From Drosophila miranda (lineage: Eukaryota > Arthropoda > Insecta > Diptera > Drosophilidae), in assembly GCF_003369915.1 (NCBI RefSeq), contig NC_046674.1:20215657-20279656 (forward strand): a DNA stretch of 64,000 bases, written 5' to 3'. The position numbers and the translations under genes are program-made. Positions 1 to 11,618 of this stretch are shown one piece after another. A model generated the notes under the pieces. It did not search any database and was not told the DNA's origin. It saw only the letters and a list, made by a program, of their open reading frames with translations. Within the stretch, counting starts at the first letter, position 1. The number at the start of each line of letters is the position of its first letter.

Positions 1-1212
1 TGAGTAGCACATGCACAGAAATAGCTCAAATCATACTTTATTGTGATTAAATTTTGTTCGATTTTGCTCATACAAATACACTAAAGTCCCGTTTGAAAAA
101 TGGTGGGTGGTGGTAGTAAGGCAAAAAATACTTAACAGCTTATGTTGACAAAAACTTTTCACAGTCTGCCAAATTTTCAACTGCTTGCATAAACTGCTTT
201 GCTTCTCTTTTTCTGCTTTCTTATTGGCTATTCGTTTGGATGGCCCATTTTTGTGGCTTAATTGATTGTGTAGACAACTCTTCCGGTGGTTTTGGCCTGA
301 CCCACGAGTTGGTCAAAAGTGGTAACAGCTGGTAGACGAATAAAAGCTTTAGGCCAAGTAAAATGCTTGGCTTGATGGCCGGGTTTGCGTCTATACTAAA
401 ATTATTGAGCTGTACAATTTTCATAGACTACTTTAGGGCGTTTACAAGTGCGGCAAAAAAATGCCAACTATTCAACTAAAATGTATACTAAATGTATATA
501 CTAATATTTTATAATAATTTGTATGTATATACGAATTTATTTATTTGAACTTGTACGATTATTAACTAACAGTTTATTTTTAAAACAAATTAGATAAGGA
601 ACACACTTCTACTACTGCTACTACTACTACTATTACTACCACTACTACTACTACTAAATTCGCTTAAGCCGTGAAATTTCAAAGCCGTTGATTTGGCCAA
701 TTTGCTGTCATATTTGGTCATGCCAACACTTCAACGTGCACTTAATGTTTCAGCGTAATATCACTTATACGTTGGGGGTGTCACCGCAGCCAGTTATGGC
801 CTACCCGTTCTATAATCTTGATTGCTGCTAATCTGCGTACATAAAAACAGCATAGTATTAACTAAACGTTGGATTTACAAATAAATTGAATTTCGATTTG
901 ATCTTAATAACTGTTAATGGTTCTGGCCAAGATGTAATTGCAACCAGTTGTACGGCCAGAGCCATTGCACAACGGATGTTGGTTTCTTTACAAACTGGAT
1001 GCGTCTTCTTAGTGTCATGTTTGTGGCCCAAGGTTAGATCCAGACCAATAACTGGTCCCCGGCCGCAAAGACTTCTCATAGCCCGTTGCTTTGCATAAAA
1101 CTAAGATTAGATCGTTCAATAAGCGTAAATGCTATCTGAGTGGAATGAGTTATGAGATGCATTTGCAGTAAAAAGTATTAAAATAATTTGTTCCAGTATG
1201 TGATTACATCAG

Positions 1213-1350
1213 GCGGGACACCAGAGGCAGAAACCAGACAGAGTCCAGCCAGAGTCCAGAGCCAGAAACCAGACAGAGTCCAGCCAGAGTCCAGAGCCAG
1301 AAACCAGACCAGAGTCCAGAGATCAGCCACGGACCAGCCCGAGTCCAGCC
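1213..1350. repeat. ~35-bp minisatellite, about 3-4 units
   Basis: The unit reads roughly CCAGAGCCAGAAACCAGACAG followed by AGTCCAGCCAGAGT. It is repeated nearly exactly two to three times, then decays into a shorter CCAGAGATCAGCC variant. The repeat is purine-rich on the + strand and internally built of CCAGA/CCAGC pieces. Confidence 0.85.
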
Positions 1351-4300
1351 AGAGATACAAACATTGACTTACACAATCCCCACACTCATTTGGGCGCATT
1401 AAGATTGAATTAAAATCGTTGAGATTTTTCGGGTCCCAATGAAAGTGACAATTAAAAAAAACTTCAACCAAAACTGTAACTGTAACTAAATAAATAGAAA
1501 TAGTTAATTTTTTTTTTGCCACTGCCAGATGTCGACGGCTCGTCGTCGTCGCTTGCATTTCCTCGCGCGCCCAGCCAGAGGAGAGGTTTAGGCCTCAAGC
1601 CAGAGCCAGAGACAGAGACAGAGATAGAGTATGAACCCGAGCCCGGGCTGGCACGGTCCGGCCAGATACGTCAAACCTCAATTATAGCTAACGCCGGCAG
1701 CAGCAGCAGCAGCCTGCTTGACTCCTATATAAAACATATGGGCATATATATGTATGTAGTATATATGGCTGGATATTCGTACATATATAAGTATATATGG
1801 CACCGGCACAGGTTGCCCAAGTGGACAATTTAATGTGGCTGTCATGTTAAATGCCAGCCAATAATTTAAGCCTCATTTTCGGTGGCTAAGAAATGTTTCA
1901 GTTGGGTGGTGGTCCTAAAGAAACATTGCAGACAAATTGCACAATTTAAAACAAGAAAATTCTGTACAGGAAAAGTGTACTCACAAATAATGCAGACATC
2001 ATTTTTCAATGGTAAGAAATATTTCTGATGGGTGCTGGTATTCTGAACAGGAAAAAGATTGGAAAATAAATTAAATTTTAGCTGGCACAATTTTGGCGAT
2101 AATTCTCTTCCAGCAATCAAATGATTATGGATTTCTTTTACATTTTTATTTATTATAGTACAAATCTCAATAGCAAACTTCAATCTAATTTTATTAATAG
2201 CCAATTTAAGATAATCTGCCATGATTACTTCCGACTACAGGCGAAAACAAACCAAGTTATTAATTGTGCCCCCAACCACGTGCCCCACTCAAAGACGATT
2301 CGCATTTGAAACAATTTCTGCAACCGCAAATAAATCTAATTTTTTTTTTTGTTTTTCATCTCTCAAACTCTCATGAACTCCGTTTTGCGGTTTTTCGAAT
2401 ATTATGCTATAGAGATTAAATTTTTTTGTTTTGTGTGTGTGTGTTTTTTTTTGTATGAGAAGCTTTACAAAATTAAGCCATAATCGTTTACTAAGCTGCG
2501 ATCCTCTGAAAACCGGCTAAGCCGAAAGCTCTTTGCCATCTTAGAGTATTATTGATGATTATTATAGCTTCTATTGTGGCTGCCATTGTTGCTGCCTAGA
2601 TGGTTACCAAATTTAGCATTCATGTATTGCAAAACACCTCTTTCGATTCTTTTAGATGCTGGACAGCTTTCAGCATGCAAAATCTGAAAAATCCACACGA
2701 CCCTTTCAAAGTGATTGTCGTCGCGGGGCACCGCATCCCGAGGCACGTTTTTGGTGTGTATTTGTAAATACGTGAATATTGCAAAATGAGTTGTAAACAT
2801 GTACGAAATGGTTGTGTCTTGTCTCTCTCTGTCATTGACTCATGAAACAACGTATTAGAACGTTGGGGCGGGGTGATGGACGCGGTGGTACTTATTAGTG
2901 GGAAATTAACAGTGGAATATGGTGCTTAACAAGTGAGGTCTAGGGGATTAAATTCGCTACTATATCCATTCAAAGTGGCACTGAATCATTCAGTTTGGCA
3001 GCTATACGATTTTAGAAACCTGAAGCATTGGTTCTCTCCTAGAACTTCCCTTTATCCCCTAGTCTTATATGCCCCATACACCCTCTGGTTACATTCACAG
3101 CCTGGTCGCTCCGTCAGCTCCATATGATGCGTCACTTTTACTATCAGCATTGAAAGATCTTCGTTTTGCTTGCAATAAAAAAAAGAGACCAACAAAAAAA
3201 ATCTATGGAAAATATAAAAAAACTAACAATCTGAAAAGTATACAAAACTGAGAAAACAAAAAAAAAAAGGAGAAGAAAAACCAAAAATAATACAGAATAA
3301 AGGCGAACATCGTTTGTCGATTTTACAGCTGACGAGCGAAAGACAGACATAGCAGAGGGGGCTTTGGGTTATGGTTATTATTGCAATGGATTTTCAAATT
3401 TTGCAAGGCTTTATGTGGCCTGGCTGCCTGCCACCAGTGGCTGCTCCACAGAGGCAGGGGCAGCGGCACAGGCAGAGTGCAGTTTTGTTGCCTGTTTTTG
3501 TGCCTTTTGCTGGATTGTGTGATGTTTGAAACTAATTTGCGGTTACAAGCGCGGTCGGCGCTCGTTTTTGTGTGTGTGCCCGGAGTACCCTGAGTCCGGG
3601 TCCCAAAGTGCGGCATCATGCCCTTTTGTTGTTTGCCTGGGTGCTTATTGAATCCGATTCGGGGCATGAGGCACTATGGACTTGCAATTATTGTTCGCTG
3701 CCAGAGCGCAAAAAGTTAATTAAATCACATCGAGGCGAGGAAGAATTGCACCAGAGAATGATCTAATTTACCAAACAAATACGACTACCAATACTCGTAC
3801 TCGTAGATATATGTAGATACAGATAGAGGCATAGATAGAGTTATGTTATGTTCATGTGAGGGGTATGTAATTATGTCTTGCCACGATTTTCGTGCTGTCA
3901 GAGAATTCTCCCCAGTCCCCAGTCCCCAAGTTGACAATCTAAAATCTCAAGTCAGATCTCATCTGCCTTCGCAAAATTGGGGACTGGGTGAGCGTTGATA
4001 AACCCAGAGTGCACTCCAAACACTTCAGAGCCCGCGTGGCGGCTAAGCAAAGTGGTTCAGTTTTCAAGTGTTTGCCATTGATATTGCTGCCTACACATAG
4101 TCTGCTGCGCTGCACTGCGCTGCCGCAACGTGCAACGTGCAACCCGTACTGGGCAAAAGTAAGTGGCACCCTCTTGAAGGAAGTATCTCGGGGAAACAAA
4201 CTCTTTAATCTTTTGGGACTTTCATTTCTCAACAAAACTCAAAAATAATGATGAAAAATCTTATTAAAACAAACCCCGAAATCTGTAACAATTACTCATT

Positions 4301-4374
4301 GAATTTCAATTTGCATAAAGCATAAAGCAAGGTTCAATAACATAAATCGCCAGACATCGTCTGGGGTTGCTCAA

Positions 4375-4440
4375 TCAGTTTCAGTTTCAGTTTGAGTTTT
4401 AGTTTCAGTTTCACTTGCAGTTGCAGTTGCATTTGCAGTT
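4375..4440. repeat. degenerate hexamer tract TTTCAG / TTGCAG
   Basis: Successive copies of CAGTTT, then TTGCAG, run for about 65 bp with occasional changes. It is a typical Drosophila cryptically simple sequence, and no function is suggested. Confidence 0.8.
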
Positions 4441-5967
4441 CCCCTTCAATTGGCCCAGGCAACAACTTTCATATGCAAAATTCTCCATGATTTTCCATGA
4501 ACTTCACTTTGCATGCCCGCCAGATTTTTCATTTCGATCGGACATTTTTTCTATTTTTCATTTTATTTTAGTTTTCGGCAACTTGTGGCCTTTTTCCGCA
4601 ATTGTCGCAAACAATTGTCATTGTCATTGCTGTTGCTGTTGCTGTTGTTGCTGCTGCTGCTGGGGGCTCCTATTTTTTCCATTATTTTTAGCCGCTTTTT
4701 TTCGGCGTTCGGCCTGTCTTGAGATTTATATTTGCCTGCTGCCCATTTGGAGCACATTATGTAAATTTCTGTACATTTAAAACGGGTTCGCAGCGTTTTA
4801 AAATTTGTCGGTTGTTGCTGCCTGCTGTTGCTGCCTCTCTGTTGCTGCCTCTCTGGTGCTGCCTCTCTGTTTCGACCATTCCCGTACTCGTTCCCGTTCG
4901 CGATTCGTATCGCATTCGAGTGCTTTTTTGGAGCTGTCCTAGCCATGCATTTTAATTGGTAAGTGCAGCGACACGACCAAGCCAGGAAAGGCCTTAAAAG
5001 GCCTTCAGCCGCGACAGTCCCTGACTTGGCTGATGGCAAAGAAAGGTCCCCACAACCGAACGGTGAACGTGTTCACGAGAGCGGCCTTGAACGGCATCTT
5101 CTTCTTTGTACCCCTGACATTATGTAAGCGACTCGCAAGAGGGAGTGCTGCTGTTTAGAAGGGGAATTTGGCGGAGCTACTGGTCTTGAAGTGGAGTATA
5201 AATGCGGAAGGAATACCAGAATATGATTAGTGCAACGGTTTTTAAGGTCCCGTTTAAGGCAAACATTTATTCATATATGGATCTTAATCGCTTAGAGCGG
5301 AGAGCAGGAGCACATAGACTACAAAGGAATAAGTAAGACCTAACAGGATATACGAATATGTAAAAGAAGATGCATTTCATGCAGATACCATTCTCATTGC
5401 TCATAACCATTCCGCGAGTTGGTTTTCTTGCCACTTCAAAGTCTTAACCATTTCAAATCATAGGCATCTCCAGTTGCAATCGATTAAGACAGCCTTTTAG
5501 TCTTGAGAATTCCAAAAGTTTCTCGTTTTTTATATAGATTCGATCCTTCTCCAGCCAATTCTCCTGATCTTCATTCTTTACCAGTTTTTACTCCACAATT
5601 AGTTGCACATTAACTCATTTCCGGTTTTATTCTTGAATTATATGCTTTCCCCACTCTTAAGTAGTCGCTCTCTCTGACACCTCTGTTGCTCTCTGCTCAC
5701 AGTTTCCACATTTCTTTTCCCTTCCCTTCCCCTCCTCCAACCATCAGGGCAATTAACTGAACTTTGTCGTAACTTCCCCCATTTACAACCTAACGGTAGC
5801 TTAGCATTGGCGACGACATTGGCAACGATGGAGCAGGCAGCCTCCAGCGACGGCAACAATAACAACAACAGCCATAATGATTTATATAAAGATAGCAGCA
5901 AATACTCGTAGCACCGCGACTAAGGTTATAGCGTTGGGCCCCCACTTGAGCACGACGCCGGCGACAA

Positions 5968-6012
5968 TCGCAGTCGCAGTCGCAGTCAGAGTCGCAGTCG
6001 CAGTCGCAGTCG
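5968..6012. repeat. (CGCAGT)n hexamer repeat
   Basis: About seven consecutive hexamers, one carrying an A change (CAGAGT). Confidence 0.85.
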
Positions 6013-8095
6013 CTCCCCCTTTGCGATTCCGATTATTCCGATTGACGGAGGGGAGGGATCCAGGCATCGCATCAAATCGTATCTCGAATGCAACGTATCG
6101 AACGTTGAGCAGCGTTATGTGAGACAAGCACCCGCATAACTGAGATTTGCGAATGGTCACCGAACGGGTGGGGGGATGGGAGGGCGGTGGACTCTTTCGA
6201 GGGGAAGTGCCGCTCGGTGGCAGTGTTCATTATATAAACAAAGCAAGGAAAACAAGAAATCTGGCAACAAATCAATAGAAAAAAGTGCTTTTATTTGATG
6301 GGGAACAACGAGAGAGCCAGATAAAACTCGCAAACTCGGTTTCCGACCAGCAGACACTAACTGACTGACTGACCGAATGAGATCGGAGATCAGGCTGCTA
6401 GTCCAGACCCAGACTCTGGACTACTCTTGCGACTCGTACCGTACCACTCGTCGTACTCCGATTCCAACTCGAAGTCGGAGTCCAAGTCGGAGTCGATCCA
6501 GTTATGAATAAACATTTGCCGCATGTTTGTCTGGCTTAATGGAGCGCGTGCGTCTGGGCTTGGACTCGTAAGAGAAATGAAAATCGTTTGTCGTCCGATA
6601 TAGTATTTCTCTTGCCATTTGATTTCATTCCATTTCATTTTCATTTTCATTTCATAGCAATTAGCAAGTCAAAAGGAAACAACTTGTCCTGTCCAACTCC
6701 AGTCCCAGTCCCAGTTCCAGGTCTAGTTTTTTGCCCGTTTTTGCCCATTGCATTTGGCATTTAACCAGCGTCGGAGATGGGCCAAAAACGTGCCCTGACC
6801 CACCATAGATTATCCGTTCGATTCTGTGAATTATGGGACCCGAACTCTGCAATTAACGAAAGTTTTTTTTTTTGGGGTTTTGCTTGACTGCATTTTGAGG
6901 TGCTTCATGTTGTAGCCCAAAGGGATTTCAGGCTGATTTATCTGGACACCATTGCCCAATCGACAAGGGGGCGTATGCGTAATGCAGCCTATGGCCAATC
7001 GAAAGTTGTACTCAAAGTCGGGTTCCTAATTAGACAATTTCTCTATTACTGAAGAGCAGTCGATGGAGAGGAGGACCAGCTGCGAGTCTGGGGTTTCCTT
7101 TCACAAAGATCTACCTTTTGCGGACAATTACAGCTGTAACTAATCAAAAGGGCATTGATTTTTATGAACTGTTGAGCATCCCAAATGGAAGACCTGAACG
7201 TGGACGATGGTTGTGGCGATGGCGACGTCGATGGCGACGGCGATGGCGTCACCTGCTGTTCAAATCTTTGCATTTGCAGTGAAACGTGCTGCAAAAAGTG
7301 GAGAAGAAAAAAAGAAAAACGTTAACCATCATGATGCAAGAGAGAAAGAAAGTTGCAACTCGTGCCTCATAAACGGCAATCTCCGGACAGAGCCAAAGCC
7401 AAACCCATGAAAATCTCAGCAAAAAAAGGGACCCAGGCGCCTGGGTCAAGCCAATCCATTCGAGGCCCCCGAGTCACGTTAGGGCATGTTAGCCAACAGC
7501 CAGAGATCGGGCCTGAGATGGGGTTTGGGCATCCATCCATAATGTGCATATTGCCGTTGAGTTTTTTCGCTTTGCGGTTTTTTTGTTTTTTTATCGAGTG
7601 CTCGCTTTTTGACACTAAATTGCCTTGACTAAATCCATGTCCATGGCGGCGATGGCTTTGCCTCTAACGAAGTGTGAAAGATGCTGGTCTTTGATTCGAT
7701 TTGATTGCCCAACTGTGGCATGCACCGCACTGCCACTCCATACCACTCCATACCACTCGACACCACACTCTGCTGCAAGGTTCGTTTTTGCTGCTGCTCC
7801 CGGTGCTGCTGCTGCTGCTCTTGCTGCTGCTGCTGCTGCTTGCACCGTGAAGATGTAGTTAACAACGTGACTATGTAATCAGCATCAGCCACTGCATCAG
7901 CGCTAGGAAGTTGCTCCGCTTCGAGCTTTCAACTGCTGCTGCGGCTGCGGCTGCTGCTGCAACTACGGCTGCAACTGCTGTAAAGTGCAAATGATTTTCA
8001 CCCCGGCCACACCTCCTGGTCAGCCTTTTGGACACCCCTCTGACACGGCTGTCGTTTCGTTACGTTTCTAATCAAATTAATTTCGGCAGCAACTC

Positions 8096-8589
8096 ATGAC
8101 CACGTGTCCGGTCAGGATGGCATTTGGCTACCTCTTACTCTGTCTACGGCTGTGGCTGTTCCTACAGATTGCGCATACGCAGCGTGTGATGGCGACATAC
8201 ATTGAATCGTATAATGATTATGGCCACAATCATGATGAGGAAAGGGTGAGTGTGGGAACCATCAATCCATTCGTGACTCTTCGTTCTCTGTGTCACCCAA
8301 GCAGCTCCACTACTCCCATCAATATCACATTTCCGATCCGACGAGTCAAGTGCACATCCTTCATCGAGAACAGCGTCAGGGAGATCACGTCCTTGGGACC
8401 TACAGCCACCTGGAGCCTGGGGGACACATACGCAGCGTCCACTACGAAGTACGCGGACCCCACCAGGGCTTTAGGGCTGTCATTCAGCAGCGAACGGCCC
8501 ACAGCCGAGTACATCAGTCCCTGGAGTTCCGGCGCAAGCAGCCGTCTCGCCCCCTGGCCCTGGCGGAGCCTGTGGCATTTGTGGTTTAG
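8096..8589 (+). CDS. RR-type cuticular protein (two exons)
   Basis: This is probably a structural cuticle protein that binds chitin in the extracellular matrix. Exon 1 (to 8245) encodes a signal peptide: the second in-frame ATG at 8117 starts MAFGYLLLCLRLWLFLQ, followed by a short Tyr/His/Asp stretch. I prefer this start because it places the hydrophobic core at the N-terminus; the ATG at 8096 adds seven residues. A donor AGG|GTGAGT at 8245/8246 joins in phase 0 to exon 2 (8305-8589) after a CAG acceptor. Exon 2 holds a chitin_bind_4 (Rebers-Riddiford) consensus: YHISDP, then GDHVLGTYSHLEPGGHIRSV, a YEV turn, and GFRAVIQQR. The Gly-x-Tyr-Ser and Gly-Phe-x-Ala pattern is diagnostic, and the basic flanks fit RR-2 better than RR-1. 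The mature product of about 115 residues is short for the family. A lone RR gene is somewhat unusual, as these often cluster. The specific Cpr orthologue was not assigned. Confidence 0.8.
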
Positions 8590-10254
8590 TGGCAGGTGCC
8601 CGAGGCATGAAACCGGACCACAAAAGCGGTCCCTGGCCCATCCGTTAATTACAAAAGATGTTTAATTGTCTTCCAATGATTTCGCTGAAATTTTAAGTGA
8701 ATTTCGAACTTGAAATTTAAATTGATTTCGGGAGGAGTACACCAAACTTGAACGTAAAATTGTATGAATTATAAAATGTACATCATTTTAGATATTAAAT
8801 TAATCAACTTGAATGAATCATTTGGAAGTGAATCGAGGTTTATTTGAAGAGGTGTGCATTTAAATGGGAACCATGGGAGAACCATTCTTTAACTTTAGGA
8901 TGGAGTTCAAAAGAGATTTAGCACCTCAGAAAAACAAAGACTACACAAACATCTCTCCCGTTAACTCACATTCCATTTTCCAATCGTGTAAATTCCATTT
9001 AACTACACAAACACCTTAAAGCTTCAAAAATTGCCTTTAATTTAACATTTAGTGTGTTCTGCAAGCCAAGAAATTGTTGCTGATGATGTTGGCTCACTTT
9101 TCAGGCCATGAATTGCGAGCTTAATTATAATTAATGGACACCGTCCGGGCTATTGTTGAGTTATATTTCTTGGCAGGCGGCGAGCTATTAAAGCTGAGCA
9201 AACATGCTCATAAAACCCGTTGACAATCCATGCCTCTGTTAACGGCACCCCACCGAAACCAGAGGAATATACCTCATATATTTAAGGTGCAGTTAAAAAC
9301 GAATGATTGTATTTTTGTTGGTTCAATATTTCGTGCTAATTATATTGTTTCCATGGCTGGTGGCTGTTCGCTGGTGGCTGGTGGCTGGTGGCTGCTGCCT
9401 TTGACGTCTGGCGGTCAGGGTCTGGTCTGCGATCAGGCCGCTCTGTGATCAGCCAGTAAATGATGGCCCAGTGGCTGCCGTTCAACGACACTGCTAATTG
9501 CTCTCTGGCTAATTGCCAGGGGTTGTGTTGTCTTTGGGCTAGTTCGGTTTTTTCCTTTGTCGAGTTTCGTGTGCCAGAGGCTATGAAAAGTCGCTCAAGA
9601 AAGTGCCAATCAGTGGCCCGGGCTCCGTTAGTCCATTTGACAGCTCACCTTGTCCCGTTTGACCTTTTTGTTTGACCCCTGTAGGCAATTAAAAGACACT
9701 TTAGGCGCCATATCCCTCACGCTCTCTGTTGTGTGTTTCCACACATGCCCCCGACTCTAGTTCGTTGCCTAAGTCTTTTGTTTTTCGCCGAAAGATTGTA
9801 CCCGGTAACAGTTGATTATAGCATAAGGCTATATTGTATTGGTGGAAGTTTATGTGATAGGGGAAAATAGAGTTTACGAGTCCATTTATTTCGATTCGTT
9901 GCAGCTCTTTCTGTCTGTCTTTCTGTATGGACTCCTAGATCGCTGAGAATTTAAAAATTCAACGATACGGAACTTAGTCACATTTATCCCAAAGGGTTAT
10001 ATTCATTCTCTTGTCAGACTTCTCATTATAAGAGGGTTTCTTAAAGAGTTCGCTAGCATTCTTTCTTTAGTGTTTTTAGTTGAGTATTACCCCATTAGCA
10101 GGTAGTTTATAGTCGAAAGGATTTCTTCATTTAAGTTTTATTACGGGGTGTTTTTCTTTATTAATAGTTATTTACAACATTTTGGGTAAGACTTAAGCTT
10201 AACTTTTGTTTCGTGTAGTTTTCCTCTGTTTTATATTGTTGGCCCGCCCATCGC
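8590..10254. other. intergenic, no gene seen
   Basis: This is the 3' flank of the cuticle gene: AT-rich, with a TGGCTGGTGGCTGG-type run near 9356-9393. No ORF with codon structure or domain was found on either strand. Confidence 0.6.
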
Positions 10255-10695
10255 TCAACTGGTCTGTAACGAGTTTTGCAGCTCCTGCTCCTGCTTCTTG
10301 GCCAGCTTCTCCTTCTGCCTCTCCATCTCCAGGTGCAGCTGATGGAGTCTCTTCTGCTTGGTGAGCTTCCTCAGGTGAGCGCTCTTCTCGTGTGCCACCT
10401 TGTAATTGGCAATTGTTGTGGGCTGTATTGCCGATGTCGATGTGGTGTCTGCGGTGTCTGATGTGGCAGATGTTGGGCTGGGGCTTGGGCTTGGGCTGGG
10501 GCTGGGGCTGGGTGCTGCTGCTGGTGCTGGCGTTGTGGTACTCGTAGTTGTAGATGAAGTGGATGTTGTTGAGGAACTGGTAGGCAGAGCCTGATCTTTG
10601 TGCTTGTGCTGCTGCTGGGCGGCCTCTTCTTCGAGCTGCTTCTCGAGCTGCGCCTGCCACTCCAAGGCCTTCTCCTCCACTGGCAGCTGCTGCAA
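10255..10695 (-). CDS. terminal exon of an unidentified Gln/Ser/Pro-rich coiled-coil protein
   Basis: I do not recognise this gene. The frame ends at a stop at 10255-10257 and has no ATG near its 5' end. It opens just after tandem CAG acceptors at about 10690-10697, so it looks like a last exon whose upstream exons are not identified. The product begins with an acidic, Gln/Glu-rich helix (EEKALEWQAQLEKQLEEEAA). It then has a low-complexity Ser/Thr segment and an Ala/Pro/Ser-Pro dipeptide run, and ends with a basic, heptad-like helix (KLTKQKRLHQLHLEMERQKE) that could form a coiled coil. The Ser-Pro run is encoded by a TGGGGC/TGGGCT simple repeat. It lies 250 bp downstream of the secreted-protein gene on the same strand and could be an alternative 3' end of that locus. 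It could also be a chance open frame through repeats, although the charged helices argue against that. Confidence 0.45.
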   Translation of the reverse strand: MQQLPVEEKALEWQAQLEKQLEEEAAQQQHKHKDQALPTSSSTTSTSSTTTSTTTPAPAAAPSPSPSPSPSPSPTSATSDTADTTSTSAIQPTTIANYKVAHEKSAHLRKLTKQKRLHQLHLEMERQKEKLAKKQEQELQNSLQTS

Positions 10696-10947
10696 CTGCA
10701 ACGATATGATGTATGCGATTATGACATGGACATGGACATGGACATGATTGCAGATGATTGTGAAAGGGACAGTGAGCGGGATGTGTACGAGTAGGAGTGG
10801 TTTGTTTTTTGGCAGAAAAGCATTTACAAAAGCAGTTTTTCTCGGGGGGTTTGTGTTTTGTGAGGATTGGCTTTAATCTCTTGTACAATTTCTATATAGA
10901 TCTAAATGCATATCAGGTAGGTGTAAAGTATATATCGGTATTATATA

Positions 10948-11618
10948 TCAGTAGCGGAGATACCGCTTGCGGCTCTCGTATTGCCTTACATAGTTCCAAG
11001 GATACGCATGCTTGGCCGCCTTCTCGTAGGCCTTGTACTTCTTGGTCTTCGCATTGTACTTGCCCTGCAGCTTGTCGGGCAACACAATGGCCGTGTACTT
11101 GATGCCCACGCCGGGGACATACTGTGCCGCCAATCCTGGCACCGAAGTGACTCCTGCACTGTACACGGAGCTGGCCAGCTGTCCATAGTTGATGGAGTTG
11201 CCCCTGGGCGGCAGATTGTTGTAGTTGGGTGGGGCATAGGGTCCGGCGGGTATGGCCCAGGTGCGAGGACGGGATGGCGGTGGCAAGACGTACCTATGCG
11301 AAATGGAAGAGTGAAAGGCAACAGATCAAAAGGTGAGCCTCTCCTCCCGAAACCCCTTTACACTTACACATAGGGATTGGGATTGGGTGTGTCATTGCTT
11401 TGATCCTCCCAGACAGGCGCCGGTTCGCGGTACGGCTTCTGCGGGGGCAGTGGCGTGGTTCGTGGCGGCAGCGGCGCTATCGGTCCCGTGTTCGTGCCCC
11501 AGTCCACCCGGATGGCCTGCGTCTGGAGGCCGAGGCTGGCGACTGTGACTAGCAGCAGGCATGGAGTGAGCTGCAAAACGAGTATCGGGTTTTTGGGGTT
11601 ACAAAGGAGAGTCTTCAT
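10948..11618 (-). CDS. small secreted protein, function unknown (two exons)
   Basis: I do not recognise a named family. Exon 1 (11368-11618) encodes a hydrophobic stretch (LTPCLLLVTVASLGLQTQA) that looks like a signal peptide with cleavage after TQA. A Pro-rich linker with PLPP motifs and a short Asn-Pro repeat follow. The donor at 11367 (GTAAGT) joins in phase 2 to exon 2 (10948-11293), which encodes Tyr/Pro/Gly-rich sequence: PPNYNNLPPRG, YVPGVGIKYTAIVLPDKLQG, then a basic C-terminus ending KRYLRY. The joined frame gives 198 residues. About 16 residues precede the hydrophobic core, which is long for a signal peptide. The true start might therefore lie in an upstream exon, with the CAG at about 11572 as acceptor. 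The composition suggests an extracellular, possibly cuticle- or eggshell-like product, but that is inference. Confidence 0.6.

Larger units (their letters stand above)
1..8095. other. non-coding block with simple repeats
   Basis: No convincing coding exon is visible on either strand in these 8 kb. The open frames are short, lack recognisable domains and often run through simple repeats. Contents include a CCAGAGCCAGAAACCAGA-type tandem repeat near 1.2 kb, CTACTA tracts near 610-655, a TTTCAG-type tract near 4.4 kb, a CAGTCG hexamer tract near 6.0 kb, and CTG/CAG tracts near 4.63-4.66, 7.79-7.84 and 7.93-7.98 kb. A TATA-like string at about 5197-5203 and TATATAAA near 1725 have no gene downstream that I can see. 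The block could be intergenic or an intron or upstream regulatory region of a gene outside the window. Confidence 0.6.

Noticed and set aside
4513-5039. Frames rich in Leu or Asn/Ser near 4.6-5.0 kb
   Set aside because: Driven by a CTG tract; no conserved domain and no splice support.
10199-10888. A 229-codon minus-strand frame overlapping the coiled-coil exon
   Set aside because: Its Cys/Pro/His runs come from reading the GGCTGG and CATGGA repeats in another frame; no domain, and it competes with the better charged-helix frame.
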